A stretch of DNA of 64,000 nucleotides from Flavobacteriales bacterium (lineage in GTDB: Bacteria; Bacteroidota; Bacteroidia; Flavobacteriales_E; Vicingaceae), in contig JACJZD010000001.1 of NCBI GenBank assembly GCA_020635795.1, forward strand, positions 381,001-445,000. Reading direction: 5' to 3'. Shown piece by piece: positions 17,374 through 26,023 of this stretch. The notes beneath the pieces were generated by a model. The model ran no database searches, was not told the DNA's origin, and was given only the letters and a program-made list of their open reading frames with translations. The position numbers and the translations under genes were made by a program. Every line of letters starts with the position of its first letter. Position 1 is the stretch's first letter.

Positions 17374-17435
17374 AAAAAAAGTAGTTTACTAAATAACGTA
17401 TTTTAAATTAAAAAGTTATTTGGTAAACTACTTTT
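17374..17435 (-). terminator. Long terminator hairpin between rpsU and xerC
   Basis: A 21-bp stem with a single G-T pair (arms 17377-17397 and 17415-17435) and a 17-nt AT-rich loop. On the minus strand it is followed by T7 running straight into the xerC ATG at 17373. It terminates rpsU, or attenuates xerC. Confidence 0.85.
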
Positions 17436-17456
17436 AAGTAGAAGGTAGACAAAATT

Positions 17457-17648
17457 TTATTGTTCAGCTTTTCTTAGCTTCTCAACATAAACCGCTTTTA
17501 TTTTTTCAGCTCTGTTAATTACAGAAGGCTTATCGAATTGTTTTCTGTTTCTAAGTTCTTTAACAACACCAGTTTTTTCAAACTTTTTTTTGTATTTTTT
17601 TAAAGCTCTTTCGATGTTTTCTCCGTCTTTTATTGGAACAATTATCAT
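17457..17648 (-). CDS. rpsU: 30S ribosomal protein S21
   Basis: A 63-residue small basic protein of the 30S subunit. It begins MIIVPIKDGENIERALKKYK and is Lys/Arg-rich to the end, as in Bacteroidota bS21. This protein is notable in this phylum for a role in hiding the anti-Shine-Dalgarno sequence. The gene has its own -7 box (17684-17691) and ends in a long hairpin terminator. Confidence 0.96.
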   Translation of the reverse strand: MIIVPIKDGENIERALKKYKKKFEKTGVVKELRNRKQFDKPSVINRAEKIKAVYVEKLRKAEQ

Positions 17649-17683
17649 TGTGTTTGTGTTTAAATATTATTTTTAAAGGGTGG

Positions 17684-17691
17684 CAAATTTA
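17684..17691 (-). promoter_or_regulatory. -7 promoter box of rpsU
   Basis: TAAATTTG on the minus strand, matching TAnnTTTG, 36 nt upstream of the rpsU start codon. No convincing TTTG -33 element is seen at the usual spacing. Confidence 0.5.
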
Positions 17692-17717
17692 TCAATTTAT
17701 TTTTAATATCCCTTATT

Positions 17718-18860
17718 TTATTTTAAAATTTCTCTTGAGATGACTAATTTTTGTATTTCTGAAGTTCCTTCACCTATTGTACACAGTTTTGAGTCTCTGT
17801 AAAATTTCTCTGCTGGAAACTCTTTTGTATAACCATATCCACCAAAAATTTGGACAGCATCAGTAGATACTCTAACAGCAACTTCTGATGAATAATATTT
17901 AGCCATTGCAGATACTTTTGTTACATCTTTATGTCTGTCCTTTAAATCGGCAGCTTCAAAGATTAAAAGTTCAGCAGCTTCAATTTCTGTAGCCATGTCA
18001 GCTAATTTAAATGCTATAGCTTGAAATTCACTAATTGCTTTTCCAAATTGCTCTCTTTCTTTCGAATATTTTAAAGCAGCTTCGTAGGCACCTTTTGCAA
18101 TGCCTAGCCCTAATGATGCAATAGAAATCCTGCCTCCATCTAATATTTTCATTGCTTGGATAAAGCCCTCACCTACATTTCCTAAAACATTATCATTATG
18201 AACTCTACAATCTGCAAAGATTAATTCTGCGGTTTCTGATGCTCTCATTCCAAGTTTATCTTCTTTTTTTCCAGATGAAAAACCAGGAGTTCCTTTCTCT
18301 ATAACAAAAGCAGTCATTCCTCTTGAGTCACCTTTTTCTCCTGTTCTTGCAATTACAACAGCTACATTTCCAGAGATAGCGTGAGTAATAAAATTTTTTG
18401 CACCATTTAAAATCCAGTAGTCACCATCTTTTTTAGCAGTAGTATTCATTCCCCCTGCATCAGAGCCAGTATTGTGTTCTGTTAATCCCCAAGCTCCAAT
18501 CCATTCAGCAGTTGCTAATTTTGGTAACCATTTCTTTTTCTGTTCTTCGTTACCAAACATTAAAATATGATTGGTACACAACGAATTGTGAGCAGCCACA
18601 GATAACCCAATCGAACCACAAATTTTAGATATTTCAGATACAACAGTTACGTATTCGTTATAACTCATTCCTGAACCTCCATATTCCTGAGGAACCACAG
18701 CGCCCATTAAGCCTAATTCGCCCAATTTTTTAAATACTTCAATTGGAAATGTTTGTGCATTATCCCATTCCATCATTTTTGGACGAATATTTTTTTCGCC
18801 AAACTCTCTAATCATATCAGCAATCATTAGCTGATTTTCGGTATATTTAAAATCTATCAT
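17718..18860 (-). CDS. Acyl-CoA dehydrogenase
   Basis: A 380-residue FAD-dependent acyl-CoA dehydrogenase that introduces the alpha-beta double bond of acyl-CoAs, passing electrons to ETF. The FAD/substrate segment WGLTEHNTGSDAGG lies near residue 125. The C-terminal region contains GGYGYTKEFPAEKFYRD, with the catalytic Glu in GEGTSEIQ near the end. It is the last gene of a minus-strand operon with apt (9-bp gap) and a helix-hairpin-helix protein. Substrate chain length cannot be set by eye. It is distinct from the second paralogue at 23508-24647. Confidence 0.93.
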   Translation of the reverse strand: MIDFKYTENQLMIADMIREFGEKNIRPKMMEWDNAQTFPIEVFKKLGELGLMGAVVPQEYGGSGMSYNEYVTVVSEISKICGSIGLSVAAHNSLCTNHILMFGNEEQKKKWLPKLATAEWIGAWGLTEHNTGSDAGGMNTTAKKDGDYWILNGAKNFITHAISGNVAVVIARTGEKGDSRGMTAFVIEKGTPGFSSGKKEDKLGMRASETAELIFADCRVHNDNVLGNVGEGFIQAMKILDGGRISIASLGLGIAKGAYEAALKYSKEREQFGKAISEFQAIAFKLADMATEIEAAELLIFEAADLKDRHKDVTKVSAMAKYYSSEVAVRVSTDAVQIFGGYGYTKEFPAEKFYRDSKLCTIGEGTSEIQKLVISREILK

Positions 18861-18869
18861 GGTTATTTT

Positions 18870-19397
18870 TTAAAAGTTTGCTAAACTAATTATATTTTTT
18901 GAGTATTTCAAGAGCTCTGTCCTTCCATTTAAGAAGTCCAGTTCTACAACAAAGCTAAATCCAGCAACATTTCCACCTTGCATTAAAATCAATTCTGATG
19001 CTGCTTTTGCTGTTCCTCCAGTCGCCAATAAATCATCATGAACTAACACATTCCAGTTTTTTTGAATAGCATCTTCATGAACTTCTACTTCGGCAGAACC
19101 ATATTCCAAATCGTATTTGTAGGACAATGTTTTATAAGGTAATTTGCCTTTTTTTCTAATAGGAATAAAAGGAATTCCTAGCTCGTTTGCCAACATAATT
19201 CCAAACCAAAAACCTCTGCTTTCAATACCAACAATGGCATTTAAATTTAAAGATTGAGTTGTTTTTGCTAGTTCAGAAACCACCTCTTTAGTAAGTTTTG
19301 CATCTAGTAGGATAGGGGTAATGTCTTTGAAAATAATTCCTGCCTTTGGAAAATCTGGCACATCTCGAATTACTTTTTTTAGTTTATCTTCTATCAT
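18870..19397 (-). CDS. apt: Adenine phosphoribosyltransferase
   Basis: A 175-residue purine-salvage enzyme that makes AMP from adenine and PRPP. The family start IRDVPDFPKAGIIFKDITPI, the GIESRGFWFG loop and the PRPP-binding motif VLVHDDLLATGGTA are all present. The length is normal. It lies 1 bp after the helix-hairpin-helix gene, so the two are almost certainly co-transcribed and probably translationally coupled. Confidence 0.97.
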   Translation of the reverse strand: MIEDKLKKVIRDVPDFPKAGIIFKDITPILLDAKLTKEVVSELAKTTQSLNLNAIVGIESRGFWFGIMLANELGIPFIPIRKKGKLPYKTLSYKYDLEYGSAEVEVHEDAIQKNWNVLVHDDLLATGGTAKAASELILMQGGNVAGFSFVVELDFLNGRTELLKYSKNIISLANF

Positions 19398-19398
19398 T

Positions 19399-20319
19399 TT
19401 ATTTAACCGTTAAATAGGGTGCAATTTTAGTATATATTTCGTCAGTTACCAAGTGAATTTGTTTAATATCATCAACATCTTTATAATTTCCATGACTATT
19501 TCGATAAGCAATTATCGTTTTTGCTATTTTCCAGTCTATGTATGGATGTTTTTTTAATGTTTCTAAATCAACATTGTTAATATTAATCAGGTTTGGATTT
19601 TTGTTAGAAATTTTAATAAAAGGTTTTATGTTGTTGAAAAGCTCATTGTTTATACCATAAACTTCTTTTAATTGTTCTATTGAAGTGAACCCGCCAAGCG
19701 ACTCTCTATATTTTACTATTCGTTTTGAAAAAGCAGAACCTATCCCTTTTATGGATTTGAATTCAGTGGTATCAGCTAAATTTATATCAACAATAACATC
19801 TTCTTTTTTTGTGAAGGGTTCAAAATTTCTATTAACTGACTTATTTGTATATGTATTTTGAAAAGGTTCTTTTTCAGTTTTTTCAGGTAATAAAATGTAA
19901 GGAAACAACATTTGATACAAGGTGTCTGTAATACCATATATTTTATTTACATCCGATTTATATCTAAATTCTCCACCTTTTGTTTTGTAGTTATTAATGG
20001 TTTTAACTTGCCATTCTTTAAACCCAAGTTTAATCCAATCACTATCATTAAGGGTGTTTGGATTAAAATCAAAAAGACTATCGGGAAAATTAATTGTTTG
20101 ACGTTTTAATCTAGCTATGCTATCATTAAATAAATGAGTTTTCAGCTCATTTTCGAATTGAGCAATTTCATTTTCAAATGACGAAAAATTTGTACTTGAA
20201 TTTGATTTGAAATTTTTTATAAAAAATAATGAAGTTGTAAATAGTACTATAAGCACCAACAAAAAGACAACCCCTCTTTTTTCACCTTTGGTAAAAGAAA
20301 AGTAATCTTTAATGTTCAT
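19399..20319 (-). CDS. Helix-hairpin-helix protein, ComEA-like, membrane-anchored
   Basis: A 306-residue protein with one N-terminal transmembrane segment (residues ~17-35, VVFLLVLIVLFTTSLFFI) and then three helix-hairpin-helix units: ~95-145, ~180-235 (INLADTTEFKSIKGIGSAFS) and ~245-300 (INNVDLETLKKHPYIDWKIA). Such domains bind DNA non-specifically, and the ComEA family takes part in DNA uptake. The periplasmic location would fit that, but function is inferred. It lies 21 bp downstream of the small transporter partner gene. Confidence 0.8.
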   Translation of the reverse strand: MNIKDYFSFTKGEKRGVVFLLVLIVLFTTSLFFIKNFKSNSSTNFSSFENEIAQFENELKTHLFNDSIARLKRQTINFPDSLFDFNPNTLNDSDWIKLGFKEWQVKTINNYKTKGGEFRYKSDVNKIYGITDTLYQMLFPYILLPEKTEKEPFQNTYTNKSVNRNFEPFTKKEDVIVDINLADTTEFKSIKGIGSAFSKRIVKYRESLGGFTSIEQLKEVYGINNELFNNIKPFIKISNKNPNLININNVDLETLKKHPYIDWKIAKTIIAYRNSHGNYKDVDDIKQIHLVTDEIYTKIAPYLTVK

Positions 20320-20340
20320 AGCTAAAAACTGATGATTTAC

Positions 20341-20493
20341 TTACTGCTGTCTTTCAACCACATCATCGTTGTCTTCATACGAATCAGGCTCTGGTTTTGG
20401 CGGCGTTTTTAGTACTCTAATGAAAAAATATGCAGCAACAAGAATAACGATTCCCTGTGCTAATATCATGGTAATAAGTGCTGATGAATTCAT
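20341..20493 (-). CDS. Small single-pass subunit of NSS transporter (MetS-like)
   Basis: A 50-residue protein not long enough for a standard open-frame listing. It begins MNSSALITMILAQGIVILVA, has one transmembrane helix (residues ~6-27), then a short cytosolic Pro/Asp/Glu-rich tail ending DVVERQQ. The start codon overlaps the stop of the upstream sodium symporter gene (ATGA, 4 bp), which implies translational coupling. The size, topology and position match the MetS-type small subunits found next to SNF transporters, where MetP and MetS act together. The identification rests on context and shape. Confidence 0.78.
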   Translation of the reverse strand: MNSSALITMILAQGIVILVAAYFFIRVLKTPPKPEPDSYEDNDDVVERQQ

Positions 20494-22304
20494 AATGTTG
20501 CCCTCCCTTCTTTAACTCTTTTATGATAAGCTTTATAAACTAGAATTGAAATAAATATGAATAAACCTAATAACAAGATTCTACCAATATTTTTATAGAA
20601 CACCTTATTAGTAAAATCACCTTTGGCAACTATATCTCCTGGTTTAATTACATCTCCAATTTTAACTGTTGGTGTCTGGTTTTCTTTAAATGTATATTCG
20701 GTATAATCTGTAAAGGTAACTTCAACTGGTTTTTTTGTTGCTTTATCATATTTTTGTTTAGTATTTTCAAATGAAAATTTTATTAAATTGGATTCAACAG
20801 CTAAAACTGTAGCAGTTTGGCTGTCTATTTTTCCAAATTTTTCGGCATAGTATTCATCAGCAAAAGCATGATTGTTGTACGTATCTTTATGTAATATGTT
20901 ATTTACAATATCAGGAACACTTGCAATGAAAACACTACCTAACAACAATGGTGTAACATATTTAATAACGTATTTGTAAAAAACAGGAATCTTGATGTCG
21001 GCACCAGAATTTAGTTCTTTCCACCCCTTATCTATACCAAAAATCCAAGCAAAAAGTATAACCTCAAATAATGCAAATATTACTAAACTGACTGTTCCTG
21101 CCCAATAATCATAATCATCAAAAACGCCTTCTTGAAAAAAGAATACTGTTGGTAGTCCCAATACAAGTGCAATTGCTCCAAAAGACCATGCTCCTTTATT
21201 TCTACCCCATCCAAATTCATCGCGCATAAAACCCATCCATGGTGTCCCCATGGCTAACGAACTTGTTATTCCTGCAAAAAATAACAATCCAAACCACATT
21301 AAACCCGCAATAGCTGCTAAAGTAGGTCCCCATTGTTGAAACAAATAGGGCATTGTTTGAAAAGCCATTCCAAATCCTGCATTATTAATTATCCAGTCTA
21401 AACCTAAGTACCCAGCAGCAATAGGAATAACAATTGCACTTCCTAAAACTACTTCAACAAATTCATTCATAAACCCAGCCGAAACAGCATTTAAAGCGAT
21501 ATCATCTTTACTTTTTACATAAGCGGCATAGCAATGAATTGTACCCATACCAACAGATAATGTGAAAAATATCTGACCGGCAGCGGCTAGCCAAACTTTT
21601 GGATTTAATAATGAGTCAAATTGTGGTGTCCATAAAAAGTTAATTCCTTCAAGAGCGTTTGCATCAGGGAAAATATCTGAAGCTCCAGATGTACCAAGTG
21701 TTAAACCTCGTACTGCTAAAACTACTCCAAATAATATAAGTAAAGGCATCCCAATTTTTGCAACTTTTTCTACACCTCCCAAACCTTTTGATAGGATATA
21801 AGTATTAATGACTAAACACAGAATGTAAAATAAAACAGCTTCGTAAGGTATTCCTGTTGTACTTTGACCTATATCTACATATGAGTTAAAAAAGCCAGCA
21901 ACTTCACCTTGGCTCATGCCATTAAAACTTCCTACAACTGAGTGGTATACATAAGACATTGTCCATGATTCGATATAGGCGTAATAAGAAACTACAGCTA
22001 TATTTGTGAATATTCCAAAAACACCAATGTATTTCAGAATCCGACCTTTAACCATTGAGTCCAAGATGTATGGTGTGCTATGGTTTCCAAATCGCCCTCC
22101 ATATCTTCCGCTCGACCATTCAACAAATAATAATGGAATACCCATTAATAAGAAACAAACTAAATAAGGAATAATAAAAGCACCACCACCATTTTGAACT
22201 GCTTGCACTGGAAAACGTAAAAAATTTCCCAACCCAACAGCATTACCTGCCATTGCTAAAATAAGTCCAATACGCGAACCCCAAGCTTCTTTTTCTTCAC
22301 TCAT
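20490..22304 (-). CDS. Sodium-dependent transporter, NSS/SNF family, with C-terminal periplasmic insertion
   Basis: A 604-residue sodium symporter for amino acids or related solutes. It begins EEKEAWGSRIGLILAMAGNA, and the conserved NAVGLGNFLRFP sodium/substrate site follows in TM1. About 12 transmembrane helices are visible. Unusually, ~90 residues (about 480-575) lie between TM11 and the final helix, with a beta-rich sequence including VKIGDVIKPGDIVAKG, which looks like a small barrel-sandwich module. By LeuT topology this loop is periplasmic. The next gene encodes a 50-residue probable small subunit. The substrate is not predictable by eye. Confidence 0.92.
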   Translation of the reverse strand: MSEEKEAWGSRIGLILAMAGNAVGLGNFLRFPVQAVQNGGGAFIIPYLVCFLLMGIPLLFVEWSSGRYGGRFGNHSTPYILDSMVKGRILKYIGVFGIFTNIAVVSYYAYIESWTMSYVYHSVVGSFNGMSQGEVAGFFNSYVDIGQSTTGIPYEAVLFYILCLVINTYILSKGLGGVEKVAKIGMPLLILFGVVLAVRGLTLGTSGASDIFPDANALEGINFLWTPQFDSLLNPKVWLAAAGQIFFTLSVGMGTIHCYAAYVKSKDDIALNAVSAGFMNEFVEVVLGSAIVIPIAAGYLGLDWIINNAGFGMAFQTMPYLFQQWGPTLAAIAGLMWFGLLFFAGITSSLAMGTPWMGFMRDEFGWGRNKGAWSFGAIALVLGLPTVFFFQEGVFDDYDYWAGTVSLVIFALFEVILFAWIFGIDKGWKELNSGADIKIPVFYKYVIKYVTPLLLGSVFIASVPDIVNNILHKDTYNNHAFADEYYAEKFGKIDSQTATVLAVESNLIKFSFENTKQKYDKATKKPVEVTFTDYTEYTFKENQTPTVKIGDVIKPGDIVAKGDFTNKVFYKNIGRILLLGLFIFISILVYKAYHKRVKEGRATL

Positions 22305-22338
22305 TATATATTATAATTAGGTTTGATTATCAATTTTT

Positions 22339-22346
22339 CAAATATA
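22339..22346 (-). promoter_or_regulatory. -7 promoter box of the NSS transporter operon
   Basis: TATATTTG on the minus strand, 35 nt before the transporter start codon, matching TAnnTTTG. The -33 element is weak (T-rich). It would drive transporter, small subunit, helix-hairpin-helix protein, apt and acyl-CoA dehydrogenase. Confidence 0.5.
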
Positions 22347-22371
22347 AATAAACTTTATTGATTTAAAAAAA

Positions 22372-23442
22372 TCAGAAGACTTTATAAATACATCCTCCAA
22401 CATTATTAAATGTTGCACCAGTAACTGATGATATGCAATTAACCTCGTTACGATAGCGTAGAACACCCAAAAATGCAAATATCAAAGCTTCTTTAAATTC
22501 AATGGTTTGTTTTTTTGGAATAACTATTTTATTTGAACAAATTTCTTTAAGTCTATCAATTAAAAAGGTGTTATATGTTCCTCCACCTGTAATTAAAACT
22601 GATTTGTTTTTTCCTATAATACTTTTAGAGATTTGTATAGCAATATGCTCAACAAATGTTCTTAACTTTTCATTTAATTCAATTTCGTAATTATTCAAAA
22701 TGGGAAACACTTCCTTTTCTACCCACTCTATACCTAATGATTTTGGATGGGTTAATTTGTAAAAACTTAATTCATTCAGTTCTTTTAAAAGTGCCAAGTT
22801 TAATTTACCAGAGCGAGCAATTTCGCCTTCATTGTCGTAATTTAAATTGAGGGATTCAACCAACTTGTTTAAGACAATATTTACAGGGCAAATATCATAA
22901 GCAACTATTTTTTTATCATTTTCAAAAGAAACATTTGCTATTCCACCCAAATTTAATCGTAAATCATATTCTGAAAAAAGTAATTTATCTCCAATAGGAA
23001 CAAGAGGAGCACCTTGCCCATTTAATGCGACATCAGCACTTCTAAAATCACAAATTACAGGTAGTTTAGTTATGGCTGAAATATTTGCACCATTGCCAAT
23101 TTGAGTAGTGATATTTTTAGATGGCTGATGAAAAATGGTATGTCCATGAGAAGAAATGAAATTAATTTCTTTTTTAGAAATATTATTAACTGCAATAAAA
23201 TTATTAACCGATTGCCCTATTACATCTCCAATTTCATTGTGCAATAACATTAATTCAAAACCTGAAAAATGTATGGCATCTTTCAATTTTTGTTTCATAT
23301 TAAGATTATACACTATGGTTGCTGATTTAATGATTTCGAAAGACCATTGTTTCTGGTCGTTTCTAATGAAGTTACAAAGTGCCAAATCAATTCCATCTAA
23401 TGACGTTCCCGACATTACACCTATTACACGATAAGTCTCCAT
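22372..23442 (-). CDS. anmK: Anhydro-N-acetylmuramic acid kinase
   Basis: A 356-residue kinase that phosphorylates and opens 1,6-anhydro-MurNAc in peptidoglycan recycling. The nucleotide-binding start VIGVMSGTSLDGIDLAL (residues 7-22), SSHGHTIFHQP, NLGGIANVSF and TGGGTYN motifs match the family. It is transcribed divergently from an acyl-CoA dehydrogenase. It fits with murF and murB elsewhere in the window, although recycling and synthesis genes are not in one operon. Confidence 0.95.
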   Translation of the reverse strand: METYRVIGVMSGTSLDGIDLALCNFIRNDQKQWSFEIIKSATIVYNLNMKQKLKDAIHFSGFELMLLHNEIGDVIGQSVNNFIAVNNISKKEINFISSHGHTIFHQPSKNITTQIGNGANISAITKLPVICDFRSADVALNGQGAPLVPIGDKLLFSEYDLRLNLGGIANVSFENDKKIVAYDICPVNIVLNKLVESLNLNYDNEGEIARSGKLNLALLKELNELSFYKLTHPKSLGIEWVEKEVFPILNNYEIELNEKLRTFVEHIAIQISKSIIGKNKSVLITGGGTYNTFLIDRLKEICSNKIVIPKKQTIEFKEALIFAFLGVLRYRNEVNCISSVTGATFNNVGGCIYKVF

Positions 23443-23446
23443 AAAA

Positions 23447-23477
23447 TTTGAAATTTTGATTTAAAGAATTAAATTTG
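23447..23477 (+). promoter_or_regulatory. Promoter of acyl-CoA dehydrogenase at 23508
   Basis: TTTG (23447-23450), a 19-nt spacer, then TAAATTTG (23470-23477). This is a full match to the Bacteroidota pattern. The start codon is 31 nt downstream of the -7 box. Confidence 0.7.
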
Positions 23478-23507
23478 CACTCCTTCAAAAATATAAAAAT
23501 TAAACAA

Positions 23508-24647
23508 ATGAATATAGAACTTACAGAAGAACATATTGCAGTTAGAGATGCTGCAAGAGATTTTGCTCAAAATGTGTTAAAGCCAGGGGTTATTGAAAGA
23601 GATGAAAAACAACAGTTTCCTAAAGAAGAAATTCGACAATTAGGAGAATTGGGCTTTTTAGGTATGATGGTTGACCCAAAATATGGTGGTGGAGGAATGG
23701 ATACGATTTCTTACGTGCTTGCAATGGAAGAAATTAGTAAAGTTGATGCTTCTTGTTCTGTTGTAATGTCGGTAAATAACTCTTTATATTGTTGGGGAAT
23801 TGAAAAATACGGTACAGAAGAGCAAAAACAAAAATATTTAGTTCCATGTGCTAAAGGTGAAAAAATTGGTGCTTTTTGTTTATCTGAACCAGAAGCTGGT
23901 TCAGATGCAACTTCTCAACGAACAACTGCAATTGATAAGGGGGATTATTATTTGTTAAATGGCACAAAAAATTGGATTACTAATGGTGGTTCAGCTTCTT
24001 ATCATATTGTTATTGCTCAAACAGATGTTGCAAAAGGACATAAAGGTATCAATGCTTTTATTGTTGAGAAAGGAATGGAAGGTTTTGTGATTGGAGCAAA
24101 GGAGAATAAAATGGGGATTAGAGCATCAGATACTCACACTTTATTATTTAATGATGTTAAAGTTCCAAAAGCAAATAGAATAGGAGAGGATGGGTTTGGA
24201 TTTAAATTCGCTATGACTGTTCTTTCTGGAGGTAGAATAGGTATTGCCTCTCAAGCTTTAGGTATTGCCTCTGGAGCTTATGAATTAGCTTTGGCATACT
24301 CTAAAGAAAGAGAAGCTTTCGGTAAAGCAATATGTAATCACCAAGCTATTGCATTTAAATTAGCTGACATGGCTACAGAAATTGAAGCTTCTCGTTTGTT
24401 GTGTTTAAAAGCTGCCTGGTTAAAAGATCAGAAACAAAATTTTGATAAAGAGGGTGCTATGGCAAAGGTTTTTGCTTCTAAAACTGCAATGTGGGTAACT
24501 ACCGAAGCTGTTCAGGTTCATGGAGGTTACGGTTTTGTTAAAGAATATCATGTAGAAAGAATGATGAGAGATGCTAAAATCACTCAAATTTATGAAGGAA
24601 CAAGTGAGGTTCAAAAAATAGTAATTTCAAGAGCTGTTTTAAGATAA
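23508..24647 (+). CDS. Acyl-CoA dehydrogenase
   Basis: A 379-residue FAD-dependent acyl-CoA dehydrogenase. I chose the ATG at 23508 (MNIELTEEHIAVRDAA), because an upstream frame extension would begin inside the promoter. Key segments are CLSEPEAGSDATSQ near residue 125, and GGYGFVKEYHVERMMRDAK with catalytic Glu in IYEGTSEVQ near the C-terminus. It resembles short-chain or butyryl-CoA dehydrogenases more closely than the paralogue at 17718-18860. It is monocistronic, with its own promoter and a bidirectional terminator at 24663-24696. Confidence 0.94.
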   Translation: MNIELTEEHIAVRDAARDFAQNVLKPGVIERDEKQQFPKEEIRQLGELGFLGMMVDPKYGGGGMDTISYVLAMEEISKVDASCSVVMSVNNSLYCWGIEKYGTEEQKQKYLVPCAKGEKIGAFCLSEPEAGSDATSQRTTAIDKGDYYLLNGTKNWITNGGSASYHIVIAQTDVAKGHKGINAFIVEKGMEGFVIGAKENKMGIRASDTHTLLFNDVKVPKANRIGEDGFGFKFAMTVLSGGRIGIASQALGIASGAYELALAYSKEREAFGKAICNHQAIAFKLADMATEIEASRLLCLKAAWLKDQKQNFDKEGAMAKVFASKTAMWVTTEAVQVHGGYGFVKEYHVERMMRDAKITQIYEGTSEVQKIVISRAVLR

Positions 24648-24662
24648 CTTCAAATTTATTAT

Positions 24663-24696
24663 ACAAAAAAAGGAGGCTTAAGCCTCCTTTTTTTGT
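24663..24696. terminator. Bidirectional terminator, acyl-CoA dehydrogenase / murF
   Basis: A perfect palindrome centred at 24679/24680: an A7 run, AGGAGGCTTAAGCCTCCT, then a T7 run. It terminates both converging genes. The murF stop codon (24678-24680) lies at the tip of the hairpin and its last codons form one arm. Confidence 0.9.
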
Positions 24697-25955
24697 ATAT
24701 ATTCTGCGACTTTTTCTAGTCGAATCCCTCTTGAACCTTTTATGAGAATATTGGAATAATTCTTAAGCCTAGATTCTAAAAACAAAATAGCCTCATCTGT
24801 ATTTTTGACAAAATTGAAATTATACTTGTTTGTTATTTTTTGAAATTCATTTCCTACAAATAAAGCGGTTAAGCTTAATTGAAAGATTTTATCAACTATT
24901 AGCTGATGTTCTTTTTCACTAACGTTGCCGAGTTCCAGCATATCGCCAAGAATAAGTAATTTATTAGTAGAATGAATAGAGTTAAAAGAATCAATAGCAA
25001 CACTCATGCTAGATGGGTTTGCATTGTAGGCATCCAAATACAATGTGTGATGGCTTAGCCTTACTATTTGAGATCTGTTGTTATTTGAAACATAATTTTC
25101 GAGTGCAGTCTTAATTTGTGCTACTGATACTCCAAAATATTCACCAACGGTAATAGCTAATAAAATGTTTGGTAAATTATATTCGCCGTACAATTGTGAA
25201 GATATTGTAACATCTTTGTAATTGAAAGTGATAAAAGGATTGAAATGAAAGTCACTGATATCTGCAGTAGAATATTGTACTGTTTTAATTTCTTTTGATA
25301 AAGAAACTAAGAGGTTATCATTTTGATTAACGAATAAGGTTCCATTGGTTTTTGAAATGAACTTATAGAGTTCGCTTTTTCCGGTAATTATTCCTTCACG
25401 ACTTCCAAATCCTTCAATATGAGCAGTTCCAATGTTGGTAATTACCCCATAATTTGGTTCTGCAATCTCGCATAATGCTCCAATTTCGCCAATATGATTT
25501 GCTCCCATTTCAATAATTGCTATATCACAATCTAATGGTATAGATAATAATGTTAAGGGTACTCCTATGTGGTTATTATAATTGCCTTGTGTAAAGCTAG
25601 TTTTATATTTTTGACTTAATACCGCATTTACCAATTCTTTGCTTGTTGTTTTACCATTTGACCCTGTTATTCCTATGAATGGAATTTTGAATTGATTTCT
25701 GTGGAAATTTGCTAGTTCTTGTAAAGTGGTTAAAACATCGGGAACTAAAATACATTGTGAAGATGATATTTTTTGAGGCTCGTCAACAATAACGTAGGCA
25801 GCACCTTTGTCTATTGCTTCTTGAGCAAATTCGTTGGCATTAAAGTTATCACCTCTTAATGCAAAAAATATACATCCTTCAGTAATTTTTCTTGTATCTG
25901 TTGAAATGATAGGATGTTTTAAATAAATCTGATAGAGTTCGGCTATTTTCATCAT
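24678..25955 (-). CDS. murF: UDP-N-acetylmuramoyl-tripeptide--D-alanyl-D-alanine ligase
   Basis: A 425-residue Mur ligase that adds D-Ala-D-Ala to the peptidoglycan precursor. The ATP-binding P-loop GITGSNGKTT is at residues 95-104. The central domain has NIGTAHIEGFGSREGI, and the C-terminal domain carries YLDAYNANPSSMSVAID. The N-terminal substrate domain includes STDTRKITEGCIFFAL. It is monocistronic between two hairpin terminators. Its 3' end overlaps the terminator shared with the convergent gene. Confidence 0.97.
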   Translation of the reverse strand: MMKIAELYQIYLKHPIISTDTRKITEGCIFFALRGDNFNANEFAQEAIDKGAAYVIVDEPQKISSSQCILVPDVLTTLQELANFHRNQFKIPFIGITGSNGKTTSKELVNAVLSQKYKTSFTQGNYNNHIGVPLTLLSIPLDCDIAIIEMGANHIGEIGALCEIAEPNYGVITNIGTAHIEGFGSREGIITGKSELYKFISKTNGTLFVNQNDNLLVSLSKEIKTVQYSTADISDFHFNPFITFNYKDVTISSQLYGEYNLPNILLAITVGEYFGVSVAQIKTALENYVSNNNRSQIVRLSHHTLYLDAYNANPSSMSVAIDSFNSIHSTNKLLILGDMLELGNVSEKEHQLIVDKIFQLSLTALFVGNEFQKITNKYNFNFVKNTDEAILFLESRLKNYSNILIKGSRGIRLEKVAEYIQKKEA

Positions 25956-25960
25956 AATGT

Positions 25961-26002
25961 AAAAATAAAAAACCCTTCTGAAATTTTCAGAAGGGTTTTT
26001 TT
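25961..26002. terminator. Terminator between gldJ and murF
   Basis: A 12-bp perfect stem, AACCCTTCTGAA (25971-25982) with TTCAGAAGGGTT (25986-25997), flanked by an A-rich tract on the left and T7 on the right. On the minus strand it ends gldJ. The symmetry would also allow function on the plus strand. Confidence 0.9.
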
Positions 26003-26023
26003 AAAGTAATTAGTATTTTGATG

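Noticed and set aside
17718..24647. The two acyl-CoA dehydrogenases as a recent tandem duplication
   Set aside because: They lie on opposite strands about 4.6 kb apart with unrelated genes between them, and differ in many conserved blocks. They are older paralogues.
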